Shown piece by piece: positions 34,691 to 43,191 of a DNA stretch of 64,000 bases. Source of the stretch: Pseudomonadota bacterium (GTDB lineage: Bacteria; Pseudomonadota; Gammaproteobacteria; Steroidobacterales; Steroidobacteraceae); contig JAFEDR010000009.1 in assembly GCA_018241525.1 (NCBI GenBank), positions 496,001 to 560,000 on the forward strand, written 5' to 3'. The notes below the pieces were generated by a model that was not told where the DNA came from, made no database searches, and worked only from the letters and a program-made list of their open reading frames with translations. How positions within the stretch are numbered: the stretch's first letter is position 1; each line of letters starts with the position of its first letter. The position numbers and the translations under genes are program-made.

Positions 34691-37075
34691 TTGGCCAATC
34701 GCAATCTGATGCTTTCGCTGCTGGTCGGCAGCTCGACGCTCGTCGCGGGTACCGCCAGTGCGCAGACCGCACCCGCCTCGAGCGCCGACACGCTCGGCGA
34801 AATCGTGGTCACCGCGCAGCGCCGCGAGCAGCGGCTGCAGGATGTGCCGATCGCGGTGCAGGTCATGTCGACGGACCTGATCGAGAAAGTGGCCGCCGAC
34901 GACATCGCGCAGATCAATCGCCTGATCCCCGGCCTTGTCGTTTCCGCCGACAGCCCGACTCAGCCGCACTATCAGCTGCGCGGCATCGGCGCGAGCGATT
35001 TCGGCGTCGGCACCGAGCCGGCGGTCGGCGTCTACGTCGACGGCGTCTACGCGTCACGGTCCGGCGCATCGTTCCTCGCCTTCAACGACATCGAGCGCAT
35101 CGAGGTGCTGAAGGGTCCGCAGGGCACACTACTCGGTCGCAGCAGCGCCGCCGGCGCCATCTCCATCGTCACCAAGAAGCCGACCGACACCTTCGAGGGC
35201 AGCCTCGACGCGCGTTGGGGCAACGAGGCGAAGCAGCGTTACGAAGGCATGCTGAACGTGCCGTTCGGCAGCGGCATGGCGCTGCGGCTCAATCTGGTCA
35301 CCAACCAGTCCGATGGCTACCTGCGGGACGCCGCGACGGGCCACGACCTGAATCCGGAGCGCAACTGGTCCGGTCGCGCCGCATTCCGCTGGGACATCGA
35401 CGACGCCACGCAGGTGATGCTCGCCTGGAATCACGACAAGGTGAACCAGCTGGCGCGGCCGGCGATCGGGATCCTGCCGCCCGGCGCAGTGCCGACGCCG
35501 GTCGGCCCGACCGACACGGGCTCGACCTGGCTGAACCCGATCACGGCGCCGATCTACAACGACGTGATCGGCAACGAGGAGTCGCGCACGCTCGACGAGT
35601 TCGTGCTGAACTTCAATCGCCGGTTCGGCGACATCGAATTCCACTCGACCACCGACTGGCGCCAGTTCCACACCAAGAATCTCGAGGACGAGGACGGCAC
35701 CAACCAGATCGCGACCTACTTCGACACCGCGAACCTCGAACACAACGCCGCCTGGTACCAGGAGTTCCGACTGTCCGGCAAGACCAAGCTGATGGACTGG
35801 GTCGCCGGCGTCAGCTACTCGTCCGAGCACGCGCAGCAGGCAAGCGACACGCATACCTTCACCGACGGCGTAGACACGACGCTCGTGAATTTGGGTTACG
35901 CGCCGCCACCCGGGCTCTTCGGACTGACCAGCGCGGTGATCACGCAATTCGGATTCCCGTCGCTGATGGGGTTGCCCTGGCGCGAAACGATGTACGACGA
36001 CGGCAAGTTCAAGAGCCTCGGCGTCTTCGGCGACGTGATCTGGCATCTGACGGACCAGCTCAACCTCACGACGGGCGTCCGGTACTCGCACGACCAGAAG
36101 GACTTCGCCTGGCTGGCGCCCTACCGCGACTCGCCGCAGCTCGACGCCATCCTGGGCTCGCTGGTCCAGGCCGGGTTGCTCGCGCCCAACGACCCCAGGT
36201 ACTACTTCAACCTGGTGTTTGGCTACGGGCAGATGCCGGGCGTCAACTACGCCTATTCGACCTCGGGCTCTTGGAGCGACCTGAGCCCGCGCGTCGTGCT
36301 CGACTACCGCCTGAACCCCAACGCGATGGTCTACGCCTCGATCGCAAAGGGCTTCACGCCTGGCGGCTTTGACAGCGTCCAGGTCAACGGCCGCTACGAC
36401 AACGAGGACGTGTGGAACTATGAGATCGGCCTCAAGTCGGCCATTCCCAACGCGCACCTGCTCGTGAATGCGGCGATCTACGACTACGTGTACAAGAACA
36501 AGCAGTCGCTGATCCTCGACACGACGTCCGGCGGCGTACCGGAGTACGTCACCTCGACCAGCGACCAGAAGGCCTACGGCCTGGACCTCGAGGCCCGCTG
36601 GCAGCCGGTCACGCCGCTGACGTTCGGCCTCACGGCCGCCTACATCAATTCGACCTATAAGAAGTTCGTCTCGCAGTACGGCTTCGACCTCGCGGGCCAG
36701 CCCACCGGCGAGCCGAGCTGGTCGTTCTCGGCCAGCGCCGACTACTCGGTGCCGTTCGACGACGGCAGCGGAGTCGACATCTTCATCGTGCACAGCTATC
36801 GCGGCGCGGTGCGCTGCAACGACGAGTCGCTGGCCACCAAGACCTGTTTGCCGCAGGCGCAGTTCCCGCTGGGCGTCGCCGAGAACATCACCGACGCCCG
36901 CGTCGCGTGGCATAGCCCGACGCGCAAGTGGAGCGTCGCGGTGTATGGCAACAATGTCTTCGACAACCGCTATGTCACCGGCATCGGCGGCCTCGTCGCC
37001 GCCACCTTCGGCACGCCGACCGGCTCGGTCAACGCACCGCGGCGCTACGGTCTCGACGTGCATGCGTCGTTCTGA
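34691..37075 (+). CDS. TonB-dependent outer membrane receptor of the redox locus
   Basis: A 794-residue receptor of the pesticin/FyuA-like broad group common in sphingomonad-type catabolic loci. It has a signal peptide ending ASAQ, the plug start LGEIVVTAQRREQRLQDVPI, YVDGVYASRSG and IEVLKGPQGTLLGRSSAAGAI, and a barrel ending in Phe. I chose TTG at 34691 because AGGGGGGA ends six bases before it; the ATG at 34709 would cut the signal peptide n-region. It likely imports an organic compound that the downstream periplasmic enzymes act on. The diheme cytochrome gene overlaps its end. Confidence 0.93.
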   Translation: MANRNLMLSLLVGSSTLVAGTASAQTAPASSADTLGEIVVTAQRREQRLQDVPIAVQVMSTDLIEKVAADDIAQINRLIPGLVVSADSPTQPHYQLRGIGASDFGVGTEPAVGVYVDGVYASRSGASFLAFNDIERIEVLKGPQGTLLGRSSAAGAISIVTKKPTDTFEGSLDARWGNEAKQRYEGMLNVPFGSGMALRLNLVTNQSDGYLRDAATGHDLNPERNWSGRAAFRWDIDDATQVMLAWNHDKVNQLARPAIGILPPGAVPTPVGPTDTGSTWLNPITAPIYNDVIGNEESRTLDEFVLNFNRRFGDIEFHSTTDWRQFHTKNLEDEDGTNQIATYFDTANLEHNAAWYQEFRLSGKTKLMDWVAGVSYSSEHAQQASDTHTFTDGVDTTLVNLGYAPPPGLFGLTSAVITQFGFPSLMGLPWRETMYDDGKFKSLGVFGDVIWHLTDQLNLTTGVRYSHDQKDFAWLAPYRDSPQLDAILGSLVQAGLLAPNDPRYYFNLVFGYGQMPGVNYAYSTSGSWSDLSPRVVLDYRLNPNAMVYASIAKGFTPGGFDSVQVNGRYDNEDVWNYEIGLKSAIPNAHLLVNAAIYDYVYKNKQSLILDTTSGGVPEYVTSTSDQKAYGLDLEARWQPVTPLTFGLTAAYINSTYKKFVSQYGFDLAGQPTGEPSWSFSASADYSVPFDDGSGVDIFIVHSYRGAVRCNDESLATKTCLPQAQFPLGVAENITDARVAWHSPTRKWSVAVYGNNVFDNRYVTGIGGLVAATFGTPTGSVNAPRRYGLDVHASF

Positions 37076-37688
37076 TGGCCGCTGGCTGGCCATGATGCTC
37101 GCCGGCGCCGCGCTCGCGGCGCCGGCCGCGCTGGCCGCCGACGGCAAGGCGCTGTACGCACGCTGCGTCGCCTGTCACGGCGCGCAGGGCGAGGGCGTGG
37201 CCGCGACCGGCGGTCCCGGCATCGCCGGCACGGAGGCGTGGTACCTCGAGCGCCAGTTGCAGAACTTCGCGACCGGCCTGCGCGGGTCCCGGCCGGACGA
37301 CACGCGCGGCCAGTCGATGCGGGCGGCAGCCTTGACGCTCGCGACCGGCGCGGAGCGCCAGGCGGTTGCGGCCCACGTCGCTGCCCTGCCGCGGCCGCGC
37401 GCGGCGAACGTCGCCGCGCCAACCGTCGCCGGGCGCAACTACTTCAATGCCATCTGCAGCGCCTGCCACGGCTCGAACGGCCTCGGCAACGAGAAGCTCG
37501 GTGCGCCGCGAATCGCCGGACGCTCGCCGGCGTTCCTGGCCGGCGAGCTCGCGGCCTTCCGCTCCGGCCGGCGCGGCGCGCAGGACGGGGATCGTCTGGG
37601 CGCGCAGATGCGGGCCATCGTCGCGATGCTGCCGGACGCGACAACCGAGCGCGACGTGATCGGCTACGCCGCCAGCCTCGGACAATGA
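37062..37688 (+). CDS. Periplasmic diheme cytochrome c (c4-like)
   Basis: A 208-residue protein with a signal peptide ending ALAADG and two similar cytochrome c domains. Their heme sites are CVACHG and CSACHG, each followed by about 80 residues, as in cytochrome c4. The start overlaps the receptor stop (ATG at 37062, receptor stop at 37075) and its own stop overlaps the start of the MauG-like gene, so all three genes are coupled. It probably carries electrons between the MauG-like or beta-helix cytochrome and the respiratory chain. Confidence 0.9.
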   Translation: MRRSDGRWLAMMLAGAALAAPAALAADGKALYARCVACHGAQGEGVAATGGPGIAGTEAWYLERQLQNFATGLRGSRPDDTRGQSMRAAALTLATGAERQAVAAHVAALPRPRAANVAAPTVAGRNYFNAICSACHGSNGLGNEKLGAPRIAGRSPAFLAGELAAFRSGRRGAQDGDRLGAQMRAIVAMLPDATTERDVIGYAASLGQ

Positions 37689-38845
37689 CGCCCGTCTGGT
37701 CGTGCCGCCGGTGGCTGTGGGCGACGCTCGCGGTGCTCGCGCTGGCGCCCGCCGCGGCCGCAACCGCCGCGTGGCGGCTCGCGGACCAGTGCCCGGCCAG
37801 CTTCGAGAACCGCGATGGCCGGTGCCGCCTGCAGTCCGCGTACCTCGCGTACGCATCGCTGCAGAATGCCGGGGTCGGCGGGCTCAAGACCGGCCTGCCG
37901 GCCTACCGCGACGGCTTCACGCCGCGGGAAATCGATCTCGGCCGCCTGCTGTTCTTCGATCCGGCACTGTCGGGCAACGGGCGGGTCGCGTGCGCGACCT
38001 GTCATCAGCCCGCGCATGGTTTCAGCGATTCGCGGGCGCGCAGCGTGGGCGCCGCGGGGCGCGAGGTGCGGCGCAATGCGCCGAGCCTCTGGAACGTCGC
38101 GTTCCTGCAGCGGTTCTTCTGGGATGGCCGTGCGCACTCCCTCGAAGAGCAGGTGCAGGGCCCGCTGTACGGCGAGGCGGAGATGGGCACGCACCCGGCG
38201 CGGCTGGTCGCGACGCTGAACGCGATTCCGGCCTACCGCGAGCTCTTTGCGCAGGCACTACCGGACGCTGCCGGCGGCATTCGCAGCGAGCACGTCTATC
38301 GCGCCCTGGCCGCCTTCGAGAGCTCGCTGGTCTCGCTGAACAGCCGCTACGACCTCTATGCCCATGGCATCCCCGATGCACTGACGCCGCGCGAGCTCGA
38401 GGGACTCAACGTGTTCCGCTCCTTCGTCGCGCGGTGCGCCGAGTGTCACACGCCCCCGCTGTTCACCAACCAGCAGATCGCGGTGATTGGCATGCCGGAG
38501 CCCGCCGGGCGCCCGCTCGATCCGGGGGCCGGCGCGATCGGCGACCAACCCGGGTTGCGCGGCGGCTTCAAGGTGCCGAGCCTGCGCAACGTCGCGCTGA
38601 CGGCGCCATACGGGCATGCCGGCCAGTTCGCCACGCTGCGCGAGACGGTGGCGTTCTATACCGGCGGTCGCGGCCATGCGGTGCCGCGCGGTGAGCACCT
38701 GCAGCTGCACTGGCACATCTGGGAGCCGCGGCTTTCCGACCAGGAGCTGGACCGGCTGGTCGATTTCCTGGGCGCGCTCACCGATGAATCCTTCCGGCCC
38801 GCGACCCCGGCCGCGGTGCCTTCCGGCCTTCCCGTCCCGAACTAG
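37685..38845 (+). CDS. Diheme cytochrome c peroxidase/MauG-family protein
   Basis: A 386-residue exported protein with a hydrophobic signal (about 8-29). The two heme sites are CATCH (103-107) and CAECH (251-255), with the family sequence IDLGRLLFFDPALSGNGRVAC before the first and VPSLRNVALTAPYGHAG later. Members are either cytochrome c peroxidases or MauG-like enzymes that oxidise proteins or organic substrates through high-valent iron. Which type this is cannot be decided from motifs. ATGA overlap with the diheme cytochrome gene. It is 22 kb from the TTQ dehydrogenase genes. Confidence 0.9.
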   Translation: MTPVWSCRRWLWATLAVLALAPAAAATAAWRLADQCPASFENRDGRCRLQSAYLAYASLQNAGVGGLKTGLPAYRDGFTPREIDLGRLLFFDPALSGNGRVACATCHQPAHGFSDSRARSVGAAGREVRRNAPSLWNVAFLQRFFWDGRAHSLEEQVQGPLYGEAEMGTHPARLVATLNAIPAYRELFAQALPDAAGGIRSEHVYRALAAFESSLVSLNSRYDLYAHGIPDALTPRELEGLNVFRSFVARCAECHTPPLFTNQQIAVIGMPEPAGRPLDPGAGAIGDQPGLRGGFKVPSLRNVALTAPYGHAGQFATLRETVAFYTGGRGHAVPRGEHLQLHWHIWEPRLSDQELDRLVDFLGALTDESFRPATPAAVPSGLPVPN

Positions 38846-38866
38846 ATCCCTCCGAGGAGTCCTGCC

Positions 38867-40399
38867 GTGAACAAAAGCACCATCTGGGCCCTGCTCGCCG
38901 TCGCCGTGCTGGCGGGCTCGGGCGGCTACCTGATCGCCCGCCGCGCGCCCGCGAGCGCCCCGGCCGCGCCGAGCCGCTCGACCGCCGAAGACCTGGGTAC
39001 CGCGCACCGCGCGGCAACGGGCACGATCGGCGCGTCGCTGCAGGCGTCCGCGAAGGGCAAGGTCGTCACCGTGCAGCCAGGTGCCTCGATCCAGGCTGCG
39101 GTCGCCGCCGCGCTGCCTGGCGACACGGTCCAGGTGCTGCCCGGCACGTATCACGAGACCGTCTACATCGACAAGGACGACGTCGCGCTGGTCGGCGTCG
39201 TGCGCGGCGGCGACTGGCCGGTGCTCGACGGCGAAGGCAAGCGCAACGACGCGGTGCTCTATTCCGGCAACGGCATCCGGGTCGAGAACCTCAAGATCGT
39301 GAACTACAAGGGCAACGCGATCATGGGCCAGGCCGGCAACAACTTCGTGGTCCGTCACAACTGGATCGCGAACGCGGGCGTGTACGGCATCTTCCCCGAG
39401 TTCGCGCAGAACGGGCTGATCGAATACAACACGCTGACCGGCATCGAGGACGCGGCGATCTACGTCGGCATGTCGGACAACATCCACGTCGCGCACAACG
39501 AGGTCTTCGGCAACGTCGCCGGCATCGAGATCGAGAACTCGCGCCACGCGATCGTCGAGCACAACCTCGCCTACGACAACGCCGGCGGCATCCTCGCGTT
39601 CATCACGCCAGGGCTGCCGATCAAGACCACGTTCGACGTGATCATCCGCGACAACTTCGTGATCGCGAACAACCACAAGAACTTCGGTGCACCGGGCTCG
39701 ATCGTCTCCGGCGTACCGAGCGGCACCGGCATCATCATCATGGCTGCCGACGATGTGTTCATCGAGAACAACGTGATCCGCGACAACAAGAACGCGGGCA
39801 TCATCGTCGCGGACCACAAGTCCTTCGCGAACATCACGCCCGACCCCGAGTCCGACCCGAACCCCGACCGGGTCTCGGTGCTGCGGAACCTGTTCGCGAA
39901 CAACGGCTACGAGCCGATCAAGGAGATCCGCGCGCTGATGGTCGCCGGCATGACGAACCAGGGCCCGGACCTGGTCGCGGTCGGTGGCGGCAGCGGCAAC
40001 TGCGTCGCCGACAAGACCGCGCTCAAGACGCTCGGCCTCGGCAGCTGGGCCTCGGGCTGCCCGAAGTCCTCGACCGCCGGTACGCTGACGTACCTGCTCG
40101 ACCAGCCGGCGCCGCCGCGCGCGCTCAACGCGGACAATCGCGGCAAACTGATCTACTCGTCGGTCTGTGCCGGCTGCCACGCGTACAACGTGCGCATGAT
40201 CGGCCCGCCGACGCAGGTCATCCAGGCGATGTACGCGGGCAACGCGCAGGGCATCGCCGACTACATCGCAAACCCCGTCAAGAAGCGCGAGGACTTCCCG
40301 GCGATGCCGCCGCAGGGCCACCTGAGCCCGGAACTGCGGCTCGCGGTCGCGAAGTACATGCTGTCGGTGACGCAGGCGCGGCCGGCCGTGACGCCCTGA
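38867..40399 (+). CDS. Parallel beta-helix protein fused to a C-terminal cytochrome c domain
   Basis: A 510-residue protein. Residues 5-25 form a signal or membrane anchor. About 65-370 is a right-handed parallel beta-helix of the NosD/pectate-lyase-like type, with repeats such as NNFVVRHNWIANAG and NIHVAHNEVFGNVAGIEIEN. About 415-500 is a monoheme cytochrome c domain with CAGCH at 434-438 and a likely axial Met480. Beta-helix domains often bind or cut long polymers, so the protein may be a redox enzyme on a polymer or surface. GAGGAG about 7 bases before the GTG supports the start. It lies 21 bases after the MauG-like gene. Confidence 0.88.
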   Translation: MNKSTIWALLAVAVLAGSGGYLIARRAPASAPAAPSRSTAEDLGTAHRAATGTIGASLQASAKGKVVTVQPGASIQAAVAAALPGDTVQVLPGTYHETVYIDKDDVALVGVVRGGDWPVLDGEGKRNDAVLYSGNGIRVENLKIVNYKGNAIMGQAGNNFVVRHNWIANAGVYGIFPEFAQNGLIEYNTLTGIEDAAIYVGMSDNIHVAHNEVFGNVAGIEIENSRHAIVEHNLAYDNAGGILAFITPGLPIKTTFDVIIRDNFVIANNHKNFGAPGSIVSGVPSGTGIIIMAADDVFIENNVIRDNKNAGIIVADHKSFANITPDPESDPNPDRVSVLRNLFANNGYEPIKEIRALMVAGMTNQGPDLVAVGGGSGNCVADKTALKTLGLGSWASGCPKSSTAGTLTYLLDQPAPPRALNADNRGKLIYSSVCAGCHAYNVRMIGPPTQVIQAMYAGNAQGIADYIANPVKKREDFPAMPPQGHLSPELRLAVAKYMLSVTQARPAVTP

Positions 40400-40410
40400 C
40401 CGGCGCTGAT

Positions 40411-40435
40411 GCCGGCGGCCGCGCGGGCCGCCGGC
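40411..40435. terminator. Strong hairpin between convergent genes
   Basis: GCCGGCGGCC (40411-40420) and GGCCGCCGGC (40426-40435) form a perfect ten-base stem with a five-base loop, exactly filling the gap between the beta-helix cytochrome gene and the dehydratase gene. It could stop transcription from both sides. No T-run is present. Confidence 0.5.
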
Positions 40436-41395
40436 TCAAGCGGCGATCAGCGCGTGGATCGCGTCCGACGGGTTCCCGCCGCAGAGGACCACGGCGACGG
40501 TGCGGCCCTCGTAGCGCGCGGCGCTCTTGAAGAAGGCCCCGAGCGCAACGCCCGCGGCGCCCTCCATCGCCCAGCCGCGGGCGTGGCCATAGCGCATCGC
40601 CTCGAGGATCTCGTCCTCGCTGACGAGCTCGGCGCGGTCGACCACTGCGCGGCAGAGCTCGAAGGTGATCGAGCCCTCCTCGACCCCGCCGGCGGTACTC
40701 TCGCTGAGGGTCGGGAGCTCCGGCGCGTCATGGATGCGCCCCTCCCGCAGGCACTCGTACAGTACGCGCGAGTTCTCCGCCCAGCAGGCGACGACTTCGG
40801 TCCGGGGCGAGACCGCCCGCAGGTGGCTGCCGATGCCGGAGACGAGCCCGCCGCCGCCGGTGGCGACGAACACCGCATCGAGCTCGGGTAGCTCGCGAGC
40901 GAGCTCGACGCCGACGGTCCCCTGCCCCGCCACGACGTACGGGTCGTTGTAGGGCGAGACGTAGGTGCGGCCGGTGGTCGCGGCATCGGCGCGCGCCGCG
41001 AGTTCGGCCTCGAGCGGCGTCGCGCCCGCCGCGCGCATGCGCGCGCCGTAGCCGGCGATCTTCCCGCGCTTCGATTCGGCCACCTGCCCGGACAGGAAGA
41101 CTTCCGCGGCAATGCCGAGGTGCTGCGCCGCCGCCGCGACGCCGATGCCGTGGTTGCCCGTCGACGAGGTGACGACGCCGGCGGCCGCGGCGGCGGGCGA
41201 GAGGCTCAGCAGCTTGTTGGTCGCCCCACGCAGCTTGAACGAGCCGGTCTTCTGCCGCTGCTCGAGCTTCGCGAACACGCTCGCGCCGCGCGGCACGCGC
41301 CGATCATCGACGGCGGCGAGCGGGGTCTTCTCGACGAGCCGGTAAATGCGGCCGGCCGCTTCCTCGATCAGTGGCTGAACCTCGCCCGGCGTCAT
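40436..41395 (-). CDS. Threonine/serine dehydratase-like PLP enzyme
   Basis: A 319-residue fold-II PLP enzyme. The PLP Lys is in GSFKLRGA, the substrate loop SSTGNHGIG and the phosphate-binding Gly-rich loop ATGGGGLVSG. No ACT regulatory domain is present, so it is catabolic in style. It would deaminate threonine, serine or a related hydroxy-amino acid to a keto acid and ammonia. Lengths near 320 are normal for such short forms. It follows the flavoprotein gene by 75 bases on the same strand. Confidence 0.87.
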   Translation of the reverse strand: MTPGEVQPLIEEAAGRIYRLVEKTPLAAVDDRRVPRGASVFAKLEQRQKTGSFKLRGATNKLLSLSPAAAAAGVVTSSTGNHGIGVAAAAQHLGIAAEVFLSGQVAESKRGKIAGYGARMRAAGATPLEAELAARADAATTGRTYVSPYNDPYVVAGQGTVGVELARELPELDAVFVATGGGGLVSGIGSHLRAVSPRTEVVACWAENSRVLYECLREGRIHDAPELPTLSESTAGGVEEGSITFELCRAVVDRAELVSEDEILEAMRYGHARGWAMEGAAGVALGAFFKSAARYEGRTVAVVLCGGNPSDAIHALIAA

Positions 41396-41470
41396 CGCGA
41401 CTCTCCTGCCCGCGCCCCCAGCGGGGGCGTCAGGGTCCCACCTCGCGCGGCGGCTGTCCAGCGCCGCGGC

Positions 41471-43060
41471 TCAGCGCAGCCGCCGCCAGTCTCGCAGGAT
41501 CTCGCGCGCCGCGTTGTGGCCGGGGATGCCCGAGACCCCGCCGCCGGGATGGCTGGACGACGCGCACTGGTAGAGCCCCCGAACCGGCGTGCGGTAATCC
41601 GCCACGTGCGGTGCCGGCCTCTGCAGGAACAGCTGGTCGAGGCTGAGCTCGCCGTGAAAGATGTGACCCTGCGGCAGGCCGACGATCTGCTCGAGATCCG
41701 GCGGCACGAGCATCTCGAGGTCGATGATGCCGGCCGAAAACCCGGGCGCCATGTCGTCGAGCACGTCGAGTGCGACCCGCGTGAAGCGCGGCTTGGCGTC
41801 GGCCCAGCTTCCGTCCTTGAGCGTGTACGGCGCATGGCCGCCAAAGGCGTTGATGACGTGCTTGCCCGGCGGGGCGAGCGTGTCGTCGACCACGGTGGGC
41901 ACGACCGGAGTCATGAACGGTCGCGCGGAATAGCTGCCGTACTTGGCGTCGTCGAAGGCCCGTTCGAGGTAGTCGATGCCGGGACCGATGTGCACGTACG
42001 ACGGGTAGGCGAAGCCGGTCTTGGCCGGATCGAAGGCACGATAGTGCGGCGGCCGCTCGGCGGCGATGTTGAGCTTGAAGGCCGTCGAAGTCGTCCGGAA
42101 GCGGTCGATCTCGGTGAGCAGCTCCGGCGGCAGGTGCTCGGCGGCGACCAGGCGGCGGAACAGGGTCTTCGCGGTCGCGTTCGAGGCGACGACGCGCGCG
42201 CCGAACTCGCGGCCATCCGCGCAGCGCACGCCGACCGCGCGGCCGTCTCGGATCACCACCTCGGCGACCGGCGCACCGGCAATCACCTGCATGCCGTGCC
42301 GCGCGCCGGAGCGGGCGATCGAGGCGCTGATCTCGCCCATGCCGCCGCGCACGAAGCCCCAGCCGCCGGCGCCCTGATGCTCGCCCATCACGTGATGCAT
42401 GATCACGTAGGCGGTGCCCGGCGAGCGCGGGCCGGCGAAGGTACCGATCGAGGCGTAGTACGCGAGCACGGACTTCACGACGTCGCTCTCGAACCACGCG
42501 GAAAGGTAGTCGTAGGCACTCTGGCCGAGCAGATCGACCAGGCGGTACGCCCGGTCGCCGATGCGCCGGTGACGCCACAGCAGCGACGCGGTGTCGCGGA
42601 AGTTCCGCCAGCTGCGCCGCACCGGATCGACCGGGGTCTCGAACAGCAGGCGGCGGACGAGCGCCGCGGACGCCTCCAGTTCCCGCGCAAAGGCCGGATA
42701 GGCCTCGGCGTCGCGCTTGGAGAAGCGCGCGAACTCCGCCTGCGTGCGCCGCACGTCGTCGCTGAAGACGATGTAGTCGTCGCCGCCGAGCGGGCAGAAC
42801 AGGTCGTTCGCCGGCAGCACCTCGAGCCCCATCGCCCGCAACTCGAGATCGCGGATGATGCGGGGGTGCAACAGGCTCATCACGTACGAGAATCGCGAAG
42901 CCCGAAACCCCGGCGTGAACTCCTCGGTCACCGCGGCGCCGCCGATCACCGGGCGTCGCTCGAGCACCAGCACCCGGAGCCCCGCCCTGGCGAGGTAGCT
43001 GCCGCAGACGAGACCGTTGTGGCCAGAGCCGATGACGATCACATCGTAGTTCGCGCCCAT
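41471..43060 (-). CDS. FAD-dependent oxidoreductase, phytoene desaturase/PYROXD2-like
   Basis: A 529-residue flavoprotein. The dinucleotide fold is DVIVIGSGHNGLVCGSYLARAG; VLERRPVIGGAAVTEE and the C-terminal CASSSHPGGGVSGIPGHNAA are typical of the phytoene dehydrogenase-related family that includes human PYROXD2. There is no signal peptide. GGGGA five bases before the ATG at 43060 supports the start. It probably desaturates or oxidises a lipid-like compound; the substrate is not known and no carotenoid gene is near. Confidence 0.87.
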   Translation of the reverse strand: MGANYDVIVIGSGHNGLVCGSYLARAGLRVLVLERRPVIGGAAVTEEFTPGFRASRFSYVMSLLHPRIIRDLELRAMGLEVLPANDLFCPLGGDDYIVFSDDVRRTQAEFARFSKRDAEAYPAFARELEASAALVRRLLFETPVDPVRRSWRNFRDTASLLWRHRRIGDRAYRLVDLLGQSAYDYLSAWFESDVVKSVLAYYASIGTFAGPRSPGTAYVIMHHVMGEHQGAGGWGFVRGGMGEISASIARSGARHGMQVIAGAPVAEVVIRDGRAVGVRCADGREFGARVVASNATAKTLFRRLVAAEHLPPELLTEIDRFRTTSTAFKLNIAAERPPHYRAFDPAKTGFAYPSYVHIGPGIDYLERAFDDAKYGSYSARPFMTPVVPTVVDDTLAPPGKHVINAFGGHAPYTLKDGSWADAKPRFTRVALDVLDDMAPGFSAGIIDLEMLVPPDLEQIVGLPQGHIFHGELSLDQLFLQRPAPHVADYRTPVRGLYQCASSSHPGGGVSGIPGHNAAREILRDWRRLR

Positions 43061-43191
43061 CGCAGTCCCCGTCCCGCCGCCCCGCTTAACGATACCCCGG
43101 AGGCGGGGCCACCGGCGCGCCGCGTACGACGCGCGGGCGACGGGCCACGGTCGTGCCAGAATGCCGCTCCGCGCCTTGCTTGGATGCCGCC

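Noticed and set aside
37685..38845. The MauG-like gene as the certain TTQ maturation enzyme of the amine dehydrogenase, or as a RoxA-type rubber oxygenase.
   Set aside because: It is 22 kb from aauBA in another operon, so the first is only a possibility. At 386 residues it is far shorter than RoxA, so the second is unlikely.
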